DNA of 64,000 nt from Lactobacillus johnsonii ATCC 33200. Lineage in GTDB: Bacteria > Bacillota > Bacilli > Lactobacillales > Lactobacillaceae. The notes beneath the pieces were generated by a model. That model saw only the letters and a list, made by a program, of their open reading frames with translations, did no database searches and was not told the origin of the DNA. Location: contig NZ_GG670120.1 in the NCBI RefSeq assembly GCF_000159355.1, positions 635,748 to 699,747 of the forward strand. Direction: 5' to 3'. Positions 18,997-29,158 of the stretch are shown here, one piece after another (the first letter of the stretch is position 1; every line of letters starts with the position of its first letter). Made by a program: the position numbers and the translations under genes.

Positions 18997-21900
18997 CTAT
19001 TTTAAAGCGTCTGTTGCAAATGATCTATTTTCAAGAGATGTTAAGAGTGCGTCAGCTGTATCAAGAGCTGTTAGTAATGGGACATTCTGTTGAATAGCCA
19101 TTTGTCTAATAATAAAGCCATCAGAATTCTTTTCAATATCGTGTCCCATGGTATTAATCACTAAGTCAATTCTTCTCTCTCTTAATTCATTTAAGATATT
19201 GTCATCTGCATTTTCATTTTCATGAACTTTAGTTACAAGATCAACATGTAACCCATTATTCTTTAAAAAGTCCGCTGTACCCTTAGTAGCAAAAATTCGA
19301 TAACCAATTCTTGCAAATCTCTTTGCAATTGGAAGAATCTTTTCTTTATCCTTGTCTTCAATTGTTAACAAAACATTTCCATTTTCAGGTAGTTGCATCT
19401 TAGCTCCGGCAAAAGCCTTATAAAGAGCTTTCGCAAAAGTATGGTCGCTTCCCATTACTTCACCTGTTGATTTCATTTCTGGGCCAAGATATGAGTCTAC
19501 GTCAGCTAACTTACTAAAACTAAAGACTGGAGCCTTAACACTAATCATCTCTGGTTCAGGTGCTAGACCATCACTGTAGCCCTGCTGCGCCAGCCTTTCG
19601 CCCATAATTACCCGAGTCGCAACTTGTGCCATTTCAATTCCAGTTATCTTACTTAAAAATGGGACTGTTCTACTTGCACGAGGATTTACTTCAATTACAT
19701 AAACTTCACCGTTTCTCACAATAAATTGAATGTTCATAATTCCCACACAATTCAAAGTAAGAGCAAGCTTACGCGTAACATCCATAATCTTATCTTTAAC
19801 TTCATCCGTAAAGTTCTGTGGTGGGTAAACCGCCATTGAATCGCCAGAGTGAACACCAGCATGTTCAATGTGTTCCATAATTCCGGGTAGTAAAACATCC
19901 TGCCCATCACAAATTGCATCGACATCACACTCACGACCGTCTAAATAGTCATCTACTAAAATTGGATGATCAGCTGCAATGTCTACGTGGTCATGCAAGT
20001 ATTCTTCAAGCTCACTCTTGTTGTAAACAATTTCCATTGCCTTTCCACCCAGCACATAACTTGGACGAACTAAGACCGGATACCCTAACTCTTCAGCCGC
20101 TTTAATAACTCCTTCATGTGTTGTTGCAGTTAAGCCCTTTGGTTGATTTAATTTAAGTTTCTTAATTATTTGATCAAATAGTTCACGATCCTCTGCACGG
20201 TTAAGATCTTTAACACTGGTTCCCAAAATTTTAATCCCGTGATCTTTCAACCCAGCAGCCAAATTAATTGAAGTCTGTCCTCCAAACTGAACAATTACAC
20301 CTTCGGGCTTTTCCAAATCACAAACATTCAATACATCTTCTAAGGTTAGGGGTTCAAAATACAATTTATCAGAAATTGAAAAGTCAGTTGAAACAGTTTC
20401 TGGATTTGAATTAATAACAATGGCTTCATAACCCATCTTTTGAAGTGCTTTTACGCAGTGAACAGTTGCATAATCAAACTCGACACCCTGTCCGATTCTA
20501 ATTGGACCAGAACCAATAACAATTACTGATTTTTTACCAGACTTATGTGATTCATTCTCACCATCATAAGTTGAGTAAAAGTATGGCGTCTTTGATTCAA
20601 ACTCTGCGGCGCAAGTATCAACCATTTTATAGACTGGAATGATCCCATTCTTTTTACGCAAGTCTCTAACTTGATCAACACTTTCATTCCATAAAGTAGC
20701 AATAGTTGCATCACTAAAACCATATTTCTTAGCTAAACGTAAAGTTTCAAGATTATCCTTATTTTCTTGGATATTTTTTTCCATCTCTACCATGTGACTA
20801 ACAATATCTAAGAAATAAAAGTTAATTTTGGTTAATTCATGAACATCTTCAAGACTATACCCTCTGCGAAAGGCTTCTGCTAAATAAAAGAGCCGATCAT
20901 CTTGCGCTTTAACTAGTTTTTGCTCTATCTCTTCATCACTTGCATGATGAGCCGCTTCAGAATAGAGATCTTTTTCGTCAATTTCAAGGGATCTTACCGC
21001 CTTTTGCATTGCCTCTTCAGCTGTTCGACCAATTGCCATTACTTCACCAGTAGCCTTCATTTGGGTACTTAAAGTGCGGTCGGCCTTAGAAAACTTATCA
21101 AATGGCCAGCGAGGAATTTTGCAGACGACATAATCTAAAGCTGGTTCAAATTCAGCATACGTTGTTCCAGTTACCGGATTTTTAATCTCATCTAGTGTCA
21201 TCCCAATTGCAATCTTTGCGGCCATTTTTGCAATAGGATAACCTGTTGCCTTTGAAGCCAATGCACTTGATCGTGAAACTCGAGGATTCACCTCAATAAC
21301 ATCATAGTCAAAGCTATTAGGATCTAAGGCTAGCTGAACATTACAACCTCCCTCAATTTTAAGAGCCCTAATTAAACGTAAAGAACAATCACGAAGCATT
21401 TGGTATTCTTTATCACTCAAAGTCTGACTAGGTGAAAAAACAATAGAATCCCCAGTATGAATTCCAACTGGATCAAAATTCTCCATGCAACACACAATCA
21501 TTGCATTATCATCATGATCACGCATTACTTCAAATTCAACTTCTTTATAACCCGCAATTGATTTCTCAATTAAACATTCAGTAACAGGTGACAGTTCTAA
21601 TCCATTCTTGGCAATTTTTGCTAACTCTTCATGATTATTACAAATACCACCACCAGTTCCACCCATAGTAAAGGCTGGACGAACGATAATTGGATAGCCA
21701 ATTCTATCGCCAAACTCTAAAGCTTCTTCAACAGTATTAACAGTTGTTGATGGTGGAACGGGTTCACCCAATTCTTTACATAACTCTTTAAATTTCTCTC
21801 TATCTTCTGCTTGTTCAATCGAAGAAAGTCTTGTTCCTAATAATTCAATATTTAACTCATCCAAAATTCCTGTTTTAGCTAATGAAAGAGCCATATTTAA

Positions 21901-22185
21901 TCCAACTTGCCCACCAAGCGTTGGTAAAATTGCATCAGGATACTCTTGTCTAATGATTCTTGAGATTGATTCCACAGTTAGGGGTTCAATATAAACCTTG
22001 TCTGCAATAGTAGTGTCAGTCATGATCGTAGCAGGATTTGAATTAACTAATACTACTTCATAGCCCTCCTCACGAAGAGCTAAGCAAGCCTGTGTTCCTG
22101 AATAATCAAATTCTGCAGCTTGACCAATAATAATTGGACCAGAACCAATTACCATAATCTTATGAATATCTGTTCTCTTAGGCAT
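18997..22185 (-). CDS. carB: Carbamoyl-phosphate synthase large subunit
   Basis: This 1062-residue subunit joins bicarbonate, ammonia and two ATP into carbamoyl phosphate. Two tandem ATP-grasp halves are visible, each starting with a nucleotide loop ([20 protein letters not shown], and later [18 protein letters not shown]). Each has an IRPx[10 protein letters not shown] motif. A C-terminal allosteric MGS-like domain begins near [17 protein letters not shown] place the start at the ATG at 22183-22185, because AAAGGAAGAAGAG precedes it; it overlaps the end of carA by 8 bases. A longer start at 22212 would add nine unusual residues. It is part of the pyrB-pyrC-carA-carB-pyrR2 transcript. Confidence 0.97.
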   Translation of the reverse strand: MPKRTDIHKIMVIGSGPIIIGQAAEFDYSGTQACLALREEGYEVVLVNSNPATIMTDTTIADKVYIEPLTVESISRIIRQEYPDAILPTLGGQVGLNMALSLAKTGILDELNIELLGTRLSSIEQAEDREKFKELCKELGEPVPPSTTVNTVEEALEFGDRIGYPIIVRPAFTMGGTGGGICNNHEELAKIAKNGLELSPVTECLIEKSIAGYKEVEFEVMRDHDDNAMIVCCMENFDPVGIHTGDSIVFSPSQTLSDKEYQMLRDCSLRLIRALKIEGGCNVQLALDPNSFDYDVIEVNPRVSRSSALASKATGYPIAKMAAKIAIGMTLDEIKNPVTGTTYAEFEPALDYVVCKIPRWPFDKFSKADRTLSTQMKATGEVMAIGRTAEEAMQKAVRSLEIDEKDLYSEAAHHASDEEIEQKLVKAQDDRLFYLAEAFRRGYSLEDVHELTKINFYFLDIVSHMVEMEKNIQENKDNLETLRLAKKYGFSDATIATLWNESVDQVRDLRKKNGIIPVYKMVDTCAAEFESKTPYFYSTYDGENESHKSGKKSVIVIGSGPIRIGQGVEFDYATVHCVKALQKMGYEAIVINSNPETVSTDFSISDKLYFEPLTLEDVLNVCDLEKPEGVIVQFGGQTSINLAAGLKDHGIKILGTSVKDLNRAEDRELFDQIIKKLKLNQPKGLTATTHEGVIKAAEELGYPVLVRPSYVLGGKAMEIVYNKSELEEYLHDHVDIAADHPILVDDYLDGRECDVDAICDGQDVLLPGIMEHIEHAGVHSGDSMAVYPPQNFTDEVKDKIMDVTRKLALTLNCVGIMNIQFIVRNGEVYVIEVNPRASRTVPFLSKITGIEMAQVATRVIMGERLAQQGYSDGLAPEPEMISVKAPVFSFSKLADVDSYLGPEMKSTGEVMGSDHTFAKALYKAFAGAKMQLPENGNVLLTIEDKDKEKILPIAKRFARIGYRIFATKGTADFLKNNGLHVDLVTKVHENENADDNILNELRERRIDLVINTMGHDIEKNSDGFIIRQMAIQQNVPLLTALDTADALLTSLENRSFATDALK

Positions 22186-23266
22186 GACGCTCTTCTTCCT
22201 TTCTTTGGTCAATCATTGACATAAAATCATCAAACAATGAGTCTTCATCATGAGGGCCTGGAGTTGCATCAGGGTGAAATTGGACTGAAAAGGCAGGATA
22301 TTTTTTATGACGTAATCCTTCAACTGTGCCATCATTTACTTCAACATGAGTAATCATCAAATTTTCTTTATCAATAGATTTCGGATCTACCGCATAACCG
22401 TGATTTTGCGAAGTAAAACCAATATTACCAGTGGCAATTTCTCTTACAGGATGATTAAATCCGCGATGTCCAAATTTCATTTTGTAGGTACTAGACCCAT
22501 TTGCTAGAGCAAAGACTTGATGGCCCATACAAATTCCAAATAGCGGAACATGTTTTTCAACTTCTTGGACCATTTTTGCAGCCGTAAGCATTTCTTCTGG
22601 ATTTCCAGGCCCATTTGATAAAAGCACTCCGTCTGGATTAAGATTTAAAATTTCTTCGGCTGTTGCAGTGTAAGGTAAGACAATACAGTTACAGTCTCTC
22701 TCCGCTAATTCTCGTAAAATACTGTGCTTAATACCAAAGTCAATAACAACTATATTTCTTTTCGAGCCAGGAACTGGATAAGAATTTTTCGTTGAAACAC
22801 GGCTGATTACACCTTGGGTAATGTTTCTTTGCTTTAATTCTTGAGCAATACTTGCTGCATTTTCCTTTGAATCAGTAATTCTTCCTTTTAGAGTACCGTG
22901 AATTCTTAATTTCTTAACTAATTCACGAGTATCAATTCCCTGCAAGCCAGGTATATTTAATTGTTTTAAAAACTTTGGCAAGGTTGTTTGCATACGCCAA
23001 TTGTCTGGGTGACGCGCTACTTGGTGGCAAATTACACCCTTAATTTGAGGCTCAAGTGATTCATAATCTGCCAAAGTAATTCCATAGTTTCCAATTAACG
23101 GATTAGTAAAAACCAAAATCTGATCAGCATAGCTTTGGTCAGTAATTGCTTCTTGATAGCCCGTCATCCCTGTTGTAAAAACAACCTCACCGCTACTTTC
23201 ACAATTAGCTCCAAAGCCTTTGCCTTCATAAATGCTACCATCTTCTAAAATTAAATAGCGTTTCAT
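22178..23266 (-). CDS. carA: Carbamoyl-phosphate synthase small subunit (glutaminase)
   Basis: This is the 362-residue glutamine amidotransferase subunit that supplies ammonia to CarB. The N-terminal CarA domain ([35 protein letters not shown]) is followed by a class I amidotransferase domain. That domain carries the catalytic cysteine in [15 protein letters not shown] and the His-x-x-x-Asp region [14 protein letters not shown]. Its ATG overlaps the pyrC stop as ATGA, and its own end overlaps carB, so translation is coupled. The placement inside the pyr operon indicates a pyrimidine-dedicated enzyme. Confidence 0.97.
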   Translation of the reverse strand: MKRYLILEDGSIYEGKGFGANCESSGEVVFTTGMTGYQEAITDQSYADQILVFTNPLIGNYGITLADYESLEPQIKGVICHQVARHPDNWRMQTTLPKFLKQLNIPGLQGIDTRELVKKLRIHGTLKGRITDSKENAASIAQELKQRNITQGVISRVSTKNSYPVPGSKRNIVVIDFGIKHSILRELAERDCNCIVLPYTATAEEILNLNPDGVLLSNGPGNPEEMLTAAKMVQEVEKHVPLFGICMGHQVFALANGSSTYKMKFGHRGFNHPVREIATGNIGFTSQNHGYAVDPKSIDKENLMITHVEVNDGTVEGLRHKKYPAFSVQFHPDATPGPHDEDSLFDDFMSMIDQRKEEERHA

Positions 23267-24540
23267 TTTGTTCCCCTTTGATATACAACTTTACCATCAA
23301 CAAATGTCATCACTGTCTCCCCATATACTTTCTGCCCAGTAAATGGTGTATTTACTCCTTTAGACTTAAAATCCTCTTCTTTAATTTCTTTTTGATGCTC
23401 AATATCAAAAATCGCAATATCTGCATTCTCACCAGGTGCAAGAAGACCTGCGCTTTTTATACCAAATACTGTAGCCGGCTTATCAGTAAGAAGAGATAGT
23501 AATTGTTCAAGCGTGAAAACTTTGTCTTCCTTTACAAATCTAGTGTAAAGAGTGCTAAATGCTGTTTCACTTCCTGTAATTCCAAAAGCGGCTCCTCGCA
23601 TACTACCTTCTTTTTCCGCTTTAGCATGGGGAGCATGGTCAGTAGCAATTAAATCAATTGTTCCATCTAGCATCCCAACTAAAAGAGCTGCTTGATCCTC
23701 TTTACTTCTTAGTGGTGGATTCATCTTAAAATAAGGATCGTCTTCTGGAATATCGCTATCTGTCAATAAAATATGGTGTGGTGCAACCTCACACGTTACC
23801 TTAATCCCTCGTGCTTTTGCTAAACGAACTAATTCTACACTGGTTTTTGTCGAAACATGACAAATATGGTAATGGACTCCTGTTTTTTGTGCTAAAAGGA
23901 GATCACGAGCAATTTGCGTAGTCTCAGCAAGTTCTGTAACTGGTGGTAAGTCTAATTTTTCAGCTGCTATTCCTTCATTAACAATTCCTTTATTAAAAAG
24001 TGAATCATCTTGGGCATGGGCTGCAATAATTAAGTTGTTTTCTTTAGCCTTTTGCATGGCCAGATACATTGTCTGCGCACTTTGAACTCCATGTCCGTCA
24101 TTACTTAATGCAAATGCGCCTGCTTTCTTAAGTTCTGCGTAGTCAGGAATAATATCAGTTATTTCATCCTTAGTGACAGGACCATACTGGAGAATATGAA
24201 CTAACCCCTTTTTTTGATTTTCTCTAACCATTTTCTCCATTAATTCAGCTGTATTAGGAACAGGAGTGACATTGGGCATAGCACCAACGGTTGTAAAACC
24301 CCCACGTGCTGCCGCTTGACTACCAGTTTTTATATCCTCCTTATAGGTTTGACCGGGATCACGATAATGCACATGAACATCCACTAAGCCTGGGCTAACT
24401 ATCATCCCGCTAGCATCAATTATTTCTTCCCCTTCTAGATCAGTTCCAATAGCCTTAATTTTTTGACCATCGATTAAAACATCGGCTTTGATTAGGTGGC
24501 CGTTTTGGTACACAGTTCCGTTTTTAATTACAGTAGTCAT
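23263..24540 (-). CDS. pyrC: Dihydroorotase
   Basis: This is a 425-residue class I dihydroorotase, a zinc amidohydrolase closing carbamoyl-aspartate to dihydroorotate. Metal-binding residues are visible in GLVDVHVHYRDPGQTYKEDI, in the HVSTKTSVELV histidine region and in IDLIATDHAPHAKAEKEGSM. The substrate-binding arginine follows the HxH pair. Its start codon shares one base with the pyrB stop (TAATG), and its stop overlaps carA. It is the third step of pyrimidine synthesis, in an otherwise standard lactobacillus order. Confidence 0.97.
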   Translation of the reverse strand: MTTVIKNGTVYQNGHLIKADVLIDGQKIKAIGTDLEGEEIIDASGMIVSPGLVDVHVHYRDPGQTYKEDIKTGSQAAARGGFTTVGAMPNVTPVPNTAELMEKMVRENQKKGLVHILQYGPVTKDEITDIIPDYAELKKAGAFALSNDGHGVQSAQTMYLAMQKAKENNLIIAAHAQDDSLFNKGIVNEGIAAEKLDLPPVTELAETTQIARDLLLAQKTGVHYHICHVSTKTSVELVRLAKARGIKVTCEVAPHHILLTDSDIPEDDPYFKMNPPLRSKEDQAALLVGMLDGTIDLIATDHAPHAKAEKEGSMRGAAFGITGSETAFSTLYTRFVKEDKVFTLEQLLSLLTDKPATVFGIKSAGLLAPGENADIAIFDIEHQKEIKEEDFKSKGVNTPFTGQKVYGETVMTFVDGKVVYQRGTK

Positions 24541-25496
24541 TACTTGAGCCCTCCTAATTTTCTTCCTCGTAAGACTGCCTCAATCATTGCCATTCTCATA
24601 AACACACCATTTTGCATTTGACGAGTAAACATACACTTGTCGCTTTCCACCAAATCTGCACTTAATTCAACATCGTGGTTAATTGGGCCGGGGTGCATAA
24701 TAATTGCATTTGGCTTTAATTCTTGATAGCGTTGGTTATTAATTCCGTATTTTTCATGATATGCTTTTGCATCAAAATTCTTTTCATTAGGATCATCACT
24801 GTGTCTTTCATGTTGAACTCTTAAGAGCATCATCACATCCATCTCGGAAATCAACTTATCTAGTTCTTCATATTTTCCATATTTATCAAATTCCTTCGAG
24901 TACCAATATTCAGGTCCTGAAAAGTAAACTTCAGCTCCTAACCGATGGAGTAATTCCATATTACTTTTAGCAACTCGTGAATTAGTAATATCGCCAACAA
25001 TAGCTACTTTTAGACCTTTAAATTGCTTAAAATGTTCATGAATTGTCATCATGTCTAACAAACATTGACTTGGATGTTGCCCACTGCCATCTCCGGCATT
25101 AATTATTCCAATATCTAAATGTTGATGATTTTGAGGGCGGATTAAATTTTGATAGTATTCATTTTGTGAATGACGAATTACTTCAATATTCACTCCCACA
25201 GCTTCCATAATCAGGGATGTATCATATAATGTTTCTCCCTTATTAACTGAAGAATGAGCAGGATCAAATGGAATTACAGTTAAACCTAATTTTCTTTCAG
25301 CCATTTCAAAACTAGTATGCGTTCTACTTGAATCTTCAAAAAACATATTAGTAATATAGATGAGATCTGTTAGATTAGGCGTAGCTCCACCATTTTTAAA
25401 ATATTCTGCTCGATTAATTAAAGCTTCAACTTCTTCAACACTCAGATTTTCTACACTAACAAAATGTGGTAAACTAACAAGATTTAAATTTTCCAT
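24540..25496 (-). CDS. pyrB: Aspartate carbamoyltransferase catalytic chain
   Basis: This 318-residue enzyme condenses carbamoyl phosphate and aspartate. The carbamoyl-phosphate loop [20 protein letters not shown] is intact, followed by [14 protein letters not shown] and the C-terminal aspartate-binding [11 protein letters not shown]. No PyrI regulatory chain gene is present, which is normal for Gram-positive bacteria. The start has only a modest ribosome binding site (AGAAAGAA). Between pyrR1 and this gene lies a complete PyrR attenuator, so pyrB and everything downstream can be shut off separately from pyrR1. Confidence 0.97.
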   Translation of the reverse strand: MENLNLVSLPHFVSVENLSVEEVEALINRAEYFKNGGATPNLTDLIYITNMFFEDSSRTHTSFEMAERKLGLTVIPFDPAHSSVNKGETLYDTSLIMEAVGVNIEVIRHSQNEYYQNLIRPQNHQHLDIGIINAGDGSGQHPSQCLLDMMTIHEHFKQFKGLKVAIVGDITNSRVAKSNMELLHRLGAEVYFSGPEYWYSKEFDKYGKYEELDKLISEMDVMMLLRVQHERHSDDPNEKNFDAKAYHEKYGINNQRYQELKPNAIIMHPGPINHDVELSADLVESDKCMFTRQMQNGVFMRMAMIEAVLRGRKLGGLK

Positions 25497-25510
25497 TTTT
25501 TATTCTTTCT

Positions 25511-25547
25511 AAAGCAAAAGGCCTGAAGCATTTAATTGCTCCAGGCC
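25511..25547 (-). terminator. Attenuator terminator in the pyrR-pyrB leader
   Basis: On the minus strand GGCCTGGAGC pairs with GCTTCAGGCC (one G-U pair) and runs into TTTTGCTTT just before pyrB. It is the conditional terminator of the PyrR attenuator described at 25580-25626. Confidence 0.9.
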
Positions 25548-25579
25548 TATTTTTCATATTCTTGTATACGAAAAATATA

Positions 25580-25626
25580 GCAACCTTTCTGGCCCTCTCT
25601 GGAGTCAATTAAATGGTTGACTATTA
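25580..25626 (-). promoter_or_regulatory. PyrR-binding anti-antiterminator ahead of pyrB
   Basis: The leader RNA contains CTCCAGAGAGGGCCAGAAAG, a close match to the known PyrR-binding loop (terminal loop of the CNGNGA type, here CAGAGA, followed by a purine-rich internal region). Outer arms CAACC and GGTTG can close the hairpin. With the downstream terminator this is the classic PyrR switch: with UMP bound, PyrR stabilises this hairpin and transcription ends before pyrB. Confidence 0.88.
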
Positions 25627-25642
25627 AATTAATATTTCTTAA

Positions 25643-26185
25643 TTATTTTGATAGAGATTTCAGTTCAACTGAATCCTTACCATCTTTTTCTACCATGTTA
25701 ACAGCAACTTGTTCGTTAGCTGCAGTTGGGATATTCTTACCGACAAAGTCAGCTCTAATTGGTAATTCACGGTGACCGCGATCTACCAAAACTGCCACTT
25801 TAATTGAACTAGGACGTCCATCATCCATCAAAGCATCCATCGCTGCTCTAATTGTTCGACCAGTATAAATTACATCGTCAATTAAAATTACTTTCTTATC
25901 GGTAATATCAACATCAATTTGGTTAGAATTGACTACTGGATCTTGTTTTAGTAAAGCATCATGACGATCATCACGATAAAGCGTAATATCTAGCTCATCG
26001 ATTGGCACATCAACATTTTCTAATTTTTGAATTCGGTCATGAATTCTCTTGGCTAAATAAACTCCTCTTGTCTTGATTCCAATTAAAACAAGATTATCAG
26101 TACCCTTATTTTGCTCAATAATTTCATAAGTAATTCGAGTTAATGCACGTTTCATTGCTAGTGCATCCCAAATTTCCTTTGCCAT
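25643..26185 (-). CDS. pyrR: PyrR paralogue 1 (head of the pyr operon)
   Basis: This 180-residue PyrR attenuation regulator and probable uracil phosphoribosyltransferase has its PRPP-binding motif in [20 protein letters not shown]. The family blocks [19 protein letters not shown] and [20 protein letters not shown] are also present. The start at 26183-26185 is chosen because AGGAGG lies 6 bases upstream; a longer start at 26209 would overlap the attenuator stem. It is preceded by one PyrR attenuator and followed by another, so it can regulate its own synthesis and the genes behind it. Position and leader architecture match the canonical pyrR of Bacillus and Lactobacillus operons. Confidence 0.95.
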   Translation of the reverse strand: MAKEIWDALAMKRALTRITYEIIEQNKGTDNLVLIGIKTRGVYLAKRIHDRIQKLENVDVPIDELDITLYRDDRHDALLKQDPVVNSNQIDVDITDKKVILIDDVIYTGRTIRAAMDALMDDGRPSSIKVAVLVDRGHRELPIRADFVGKNIPTAANEQVAVNMVEKDGKDSVELKSLSK

Positions 26186-26208
26186 ATTTTTCCTCCTGAT
26201 TTTGCCCA

Positions 26209-26243
26209 TAAAAAAAGCTCCTAGTTCTTGAGACTAGGAGCTT
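26209..26243 (-). terminator. Attenuator terminator in the pyrR1 leader
   Basis: AAGCTCCTAG and CTAGGAGCTT form a perfect 10-bp stem followed on the minus strand by T6-7. The terminator sits immediately before the pyrR1 ribosome binding site. Confidence 0.92.
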
Positions 26244-26265
26244 ATAGTAAAGTCATACTTATTTA

Positions 26266-26305
26266 AGCCTGCCTTGCTAGCCTCACGGGACTAATTTTAA
26301 AGGAC
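26266..26305 (-). promoter_or_regulatory. PyrR-binding loop in the pyrR1 leader
   Basis: The leader RNA reads GTCCCGTGAGGCTAGCAAGG. CCGTGA fits the CNGNGA terminal-loop consensus, and GGCTAGCAAGG fits the conserved 3' side with its purine bulge. CCTT upstream and AAGG at the end can close the lower stem. It lies about 23 bases upstream of the pyrR1 attenuator terminator. Confidence 0.85.
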
Positions 26306-26318
26306 ATTTATTGTTTTA

Positions 26319-26347
26319 AAATTACTGTACTTTCTGATTTTTGTCAA
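26319..26347 (-). promoter_or_regulatory. Promoter of the pyrR1-pyrB-pyrC-carAB-pyrR2 operon
   Basis: A perfect -35 box TTGACA (26342-26347, minus strand) is followed after 17 bases by TAATTT (26319-26324) as a weak -10. It lies just downstream of pyrD, so the operon has its own start separate from pyrD. Confidence 0.6.
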
Positions 26348-26352
26348 GCCAT

Positions 26353-27276
26353 TTAATTAAAATTGACTTTATTCACTAATTGATTAATATCTGTAATTCC
26401 TAACTTTTCTAATTCCTTTGGTAAGTCATCAGCAATATGCTTTGAAGCAAGACTATCCTTAAAATGAGCCGTTCCAACAGCAACTGCATTAGCACCAGCT
26501 AAGATAAATTCAATTACATCTTTAGCAGAACTGATTCCACCCATCCCAATAATTGGTAAAGTTGTACTTTCTCGAACTTGGTGAACCATTCTAATAGCAA
26601 TTGGTTTTACGGCTTCTCCCGAAAGACCACCAATATTGTGACCTAAAACAGGCTTTCTAGTTTCAACATCAATCTCCATTCCCAAAAGAGTATTGATTAA
26701 GGATAATCCATCTGCACCACCATTTTCAGCTGCTTTCGCAATCTGCGTAATATCAGTGACATTAGGGGTTAATTTTACATAAATTGGAATTTTTACGACT
26801 GACTTAATTTTTTTAGTCAATTCTTCCACTACATCAGGATGAACGCCAAAGCTCATTCCGCCCTGATTCACATTCGGACAAGAAACATTAATCTCTAAGG
26901 CATTTACTAGTCCAGAATCAGATAGCTTCTTAGCTACTTCAAGATATCCTGCTTCATCTTCTCCACCAACGCTAGCCATAATTGGCAAGGCAGGATATTC
27001 ATTACGCAACGGAGTTAATTTATCTTTGATCACCGCATCCACACCGGGATTAGTTAATCCAACTGAATTCAAAACCCCAGTATTTAAAACAGCTATTTGG
27101 GGCTGCAGATTACCTGTTGTACTATGAGGAGTAGTCGTCTTTATTACCATTGCTCCCAAATCATTTAAATCAAATTTCTTGGCTGCCGGTACATCCCCAA
27201 AACCAAAGGTACCACTTGCTGGCATAATTGGATTTTTTAAATCTAATCCTGGTAATTTTACGTGTGTATTAATCAT
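26353..27276 (-). CDS. pyrD: Dihydroorotate dehydrogenase (class 1)
   Basis: This 307-residue FMN enzyme oxidises dihydroorotate to orotate. Conserved stretches are [35 protein letters not shown] with the catalytic cysteine of class 1B enzymes (class 1A has the same position), [11 protein letters not shown] and [14 protein letters not shown]. The start is the ATG at 27274-27276, with GGAGG 4 bases upstream; the longer frame from 27288 adds MEEN without support. The electron-transfer partner gene pyrK is not adjacent, which leaves the class (1A or NAD-linked 1B) undecided. A small hairpin carrying a PyrR-like loop sits just upstream of its ribosome binding site. Confidence 0.95.
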   Translation of the reverse strand: MINTHVKLPGLDLKNPIMPASGTFGFGDVPAAKKFDLNDLGAMVIKTTTPHSTTGNLQPQIAVLNTGVLNSVGLTNPGVDAVIKDKLTPLRNEYPALPIMASVGGEDEAGYLEVAKKLSDSGLVNALEINVSCPNVNQGGMSFGVHPDVVEELTKKIKSVVKIPIYVKLTPNVTDITQIAKAAENGGADGLSLINTLLGMEIDVETRKPVLGHNIGGLSGEAVKPIAIRMVHQVRESTTLPIIGMGGISSAKDVIEFILAGANAVAVGTAHFKDSLASKHIADDLPKELEKLGITDINQLVNKVNFN

Positions 27277-27291
27277 ATTTTCCTCCAAAAT

Positions 27292-27309
27292 GAATGCTCT
27301 CTGTCATTC
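27292..27309 (-). promoter_or_regulatory. Hairpin with PyrR-like loop ahead of the pyrD ribosome binding site
   Basis: GAATG and CATTC pair around ACAGAGAG in the pyrD leader RNA. The loop contains CAGAGA, which fits the CNGNGA loop of PyrR sites and is identical to the loop in the pyrF leader. The hairpin ends 6 bases before the GGAGG of pyrD, and there is no terminator, so control of translation rather than transcription is conceivable. The purine-rich internal bulge of the canonical site is missing. Confidence 0.4.
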
Positions 27310-27328
27310 AATTATTTTTCAAGAATTG

Positions 27329-27356
27329 ATTGTACACGCTTTTTTATTTTTTTCAA
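27329..27356 (-). promoter_or_regulatory. Promoter of pyrD
   Basis: On the minus strand TTGAAA (27351-27356), a 16-base spacer and TACAAT (27329-27334) form a recognisable sigma-A promoter. The untranslated leader would be about 45 bases and includes the hairpin at 27292-27309. Confidence 0.6.
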
Positions 27357-27420
27357 AGTCAAAAATTTTATTTGTAATTCTTTCTCGAAGATGCTAAACT
27401 TCATTTTGATTAAACTTTAA

Positions 27421-27515
27421 ACGGTACAGAGAGACCGCAAGTTAGAATTATTGACTTAAATTATCTGAGGAAGTCTATACCTAGTGTCTCTCTGCGCTCG
27501 GTATAGACTTTTTTT
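27421..27515 (+). promoter_or_regulatory. PyrR attenuator ahead of pyrF-pyrE
   Basis: The leader holds the full switch. The PyrR loop is CGGTACAGAGAGACCGCAAG (from 27422; CAGAGA terminal loop). The antiterminator pairs CAGAGAGAC (27427-27435) with GTCTCTCTG (27486-27494), 9 perfect bases. The terminator pairs AAGTCTATACC (27471-27481) with GGTATAGACTT (27500-27510) and ends in T7. The antiterminator's 3' arm lies inside the terminator loop, so the two structures are mutually exclusive. Confidence 0.92.
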
Positions 27516-27526
27516 ATGGAGGAAAA

Positions 27527-28234
27527 ATGAGTAGACCTGTTATCGTTGCCTTAGATTTAGACAATGAAAAGAAATTAAATGAACTATTACCGAAATTAGG
27601 TAAACCTGAAAATGTTTTTATTAAGATCGGGATGGAACTCTTCTTTAACGAAGACCCTAAAATCGTAAAACAATTATCAGAACAGGGGTATCAAATCTTT
27701 TTAGACCTAAAGATGAACGATATTCCTAATACAGTCTATAATGGCGCAAAAGCATTAGCTCGTTTGGGTATTACCTACACCACGGTTCACGCACTTGGTG
27801 GTAGTCAAATGATTAAGGCGGCAAAAGATGGGTTAATTGCGGGAACTCCGATTGATAAAAATGTTCCTAAATTACTAGCTGTAACTGAATTAACTTCTAT
27901 TTCAGACGAAATTCTACATTATGAGCAAAATTGCAATTTATCGATGAATGATCAAGTATTAAGCTTAGCTACAACAGCTAAAAAAGCAGGTGCAGACGGT
28001 GTAATTTGTTCTCCACTTGAAGTTAAAAATTTACGTCAAAAAGTTGGAAAAGACTTTTTGTACGTAACTCCTGGAATTAGACCAGCTGGTAATGCTAAAG
28101 ATGATCAATCACGCGTAGCTACTCCACTTCAAGCAAAAGAATGGGGTTCAACAGCGATTGTTGTTGGTCGGCCAATTACTTTAGCTACTGATCCAGAAGC
28201 CGCATACGAAGCAATTAAAAAGGAGTTCAACTAA
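27527..28234 (+). CDS. pyrF: Orotidine 5'-phosphate decarboxylase
   Basis: This 235-residue enzyme converts OMP to UMP, the last step of the pathway. The active-site Lys/Asp array is in FLDLKMNDIPNTVYNGAKAL. The phosphate-binding stretches near YVTPGIRPAGNAKDDQSRVA and AIVVGRPITLATDPEAAYEA are typical of the short bacterial family. GGAGGAAAA precedes the start. pyrE follows after one base, and both are under the PyrR attenuator at 27421-27515, divergently from pyrD. Confidence 0.97.
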   Translation: MSRPVIVALDLDNEKKLNELLPKLGKPENVFIKIGMELFFNEDPKIVKQLSEQGYQIFLDLKMNDIPNTVYNGAKALARLGITYTTVHALGGSQMIKAAKDGLIAGTPIDKNVPKLLAVTELTSISDEILHYEQNCNLSMNDQVLSLATTAKKAGADGVICSPLEVKNLRQKVGKDFLYVTPGIRPAGNAKDDQSRVATPLQAKEWGSTAIVVGRPITLATDPEAAYEAIKKEFN

Positions 28235-28235
28235 C

Positions 28236-28874
28236 ATGCATAAAAATCAAATTATTAGTCAATTAATCAAAGAAAAAATTATTACTATTTCTCCTGATAA
28301 ACCTTTCACTTATGCAAGTGGAATGCTTTCACCAATCTATACCGATCTTCGGTTAACTGTTTCTTACCCAGAGCTGCGTGATATGATTGCTAGTGACCTA
28401 GCCAACCTAATTGCGGCAGAATTTCCTCAAGCAACAATTATTGGCGGAGTTGCAACTGCTGGTATTCCTCATGCTGCTTTAGTTGCCGGAAAATTACATT
28501 TACCAATGATTTATGTTCGTCCAAAACCTAAAGATCACGGTAAAGGTCGTCAAATCGAAGGTCGTTTTTCAGAAAATGATCAAATTGTCTTAATTGATGA
28601 TCTAATTACCACTGGTGGATCAGTTTTAAACGCAGTTAAAGCTACTGAAAAAGATGGCGGAAAAGTAGCTGGGATTGCTTCAATTTTCACTTATTATTTG
28701 CCAGATGCAAAAGAAAACTTTAAAGAAGCAAATGTAAAATATACTCCCCTTCTTTCTTATCCTGAATTACTTAAAAAAGAAAATGAATCCGGACATATTA
28801 CCAGTGACCAATATGATATTTTAAAAACCTGGCATGAAGATCCATGGGCTTGGGGTAAAAAATTTAACAGTTAA
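28236..28874 (+). CDS. pyrE: Orotate phosphoribosyltransferase
   Basis: This 212-residue enzyme attaches PRPP-derived ribose 5-phosphate to orotate. The PRPP motif is IVLIDDLITTGGSVLNAVKA, and the family start PFTYASGMLSPIYTDLRLTV with the later IYVRPKPKDHGKGRQIEG (flexible catalytic loop) is intact. A ribosome binding site (AAGGAG) lies within the end of pyrF, giving tight coupling. Although it acts before PyrF in the pathway, it is encoded second, as is usual in lactobacilli. Confidence 0.97.
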   Translation: MHKNQIISQLIKEKIITISPDKPFTYASGMLSPIYTDLRLTVSYPELRDMIASDLANLIAAEFPQATIIGGVATAGIPHAALVAGKLHLPMIYVRPKPKDHGKGRQIEGRFSENDQIVLIDDLITTGGSVLNAVKATEKDGGKVAGIASIFTYYLPDAKENFKEANVKYTPLLSYPELLKKENESGHITSDQYDILKTWHEDPWAWGKKFNS

Positions 28875-28908
28875 ATCTCAATAAGATTATCATCATATAG
28901 TTAATTTA

Positions 28909-28949
28909 AAAAGAGACTGATTTTTATATTTAATCAGTCCCTTTCTTTT
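28909..28949 (+). terminator. Terminator of pyrFE
   Basis: GACTGATT and AATCAGTC arms with a short AT loop are followed by a C/T-rich run ending in TTTT. It lies about 35 bases after the pyrE stop. Confidence 0.75.
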
Positions 28950-29158
28950 ATTTCCAGATATTTTTATTAATAAAATTTTCTTTAATTTCAAACTGGCTAC
29001 AAATATTTATCAATACCGCAGGTTAATTAATCGCCTCATTTAGCATGTGGTAGACTTAAGGAGAGTAAGTGACTTTCTTTTTTATTAGCAATTCGTTAAT
29101 AAAAACTACAACATTTATCTATATAATAATTGTAATTAGCAGAAAGGATGGATGAAAT

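Noticed and set aside
29069..29155. Possible 28-residue hydrophobic peptide with a good AAGGAG site, starting at a GTG and ending just before the DUF2974 gene.
   Set aside because: The promoter TATAAT of the next gene lies inside it, so it would not be on that transcript, and AT-rich sequence easily encodes such residues by chance.
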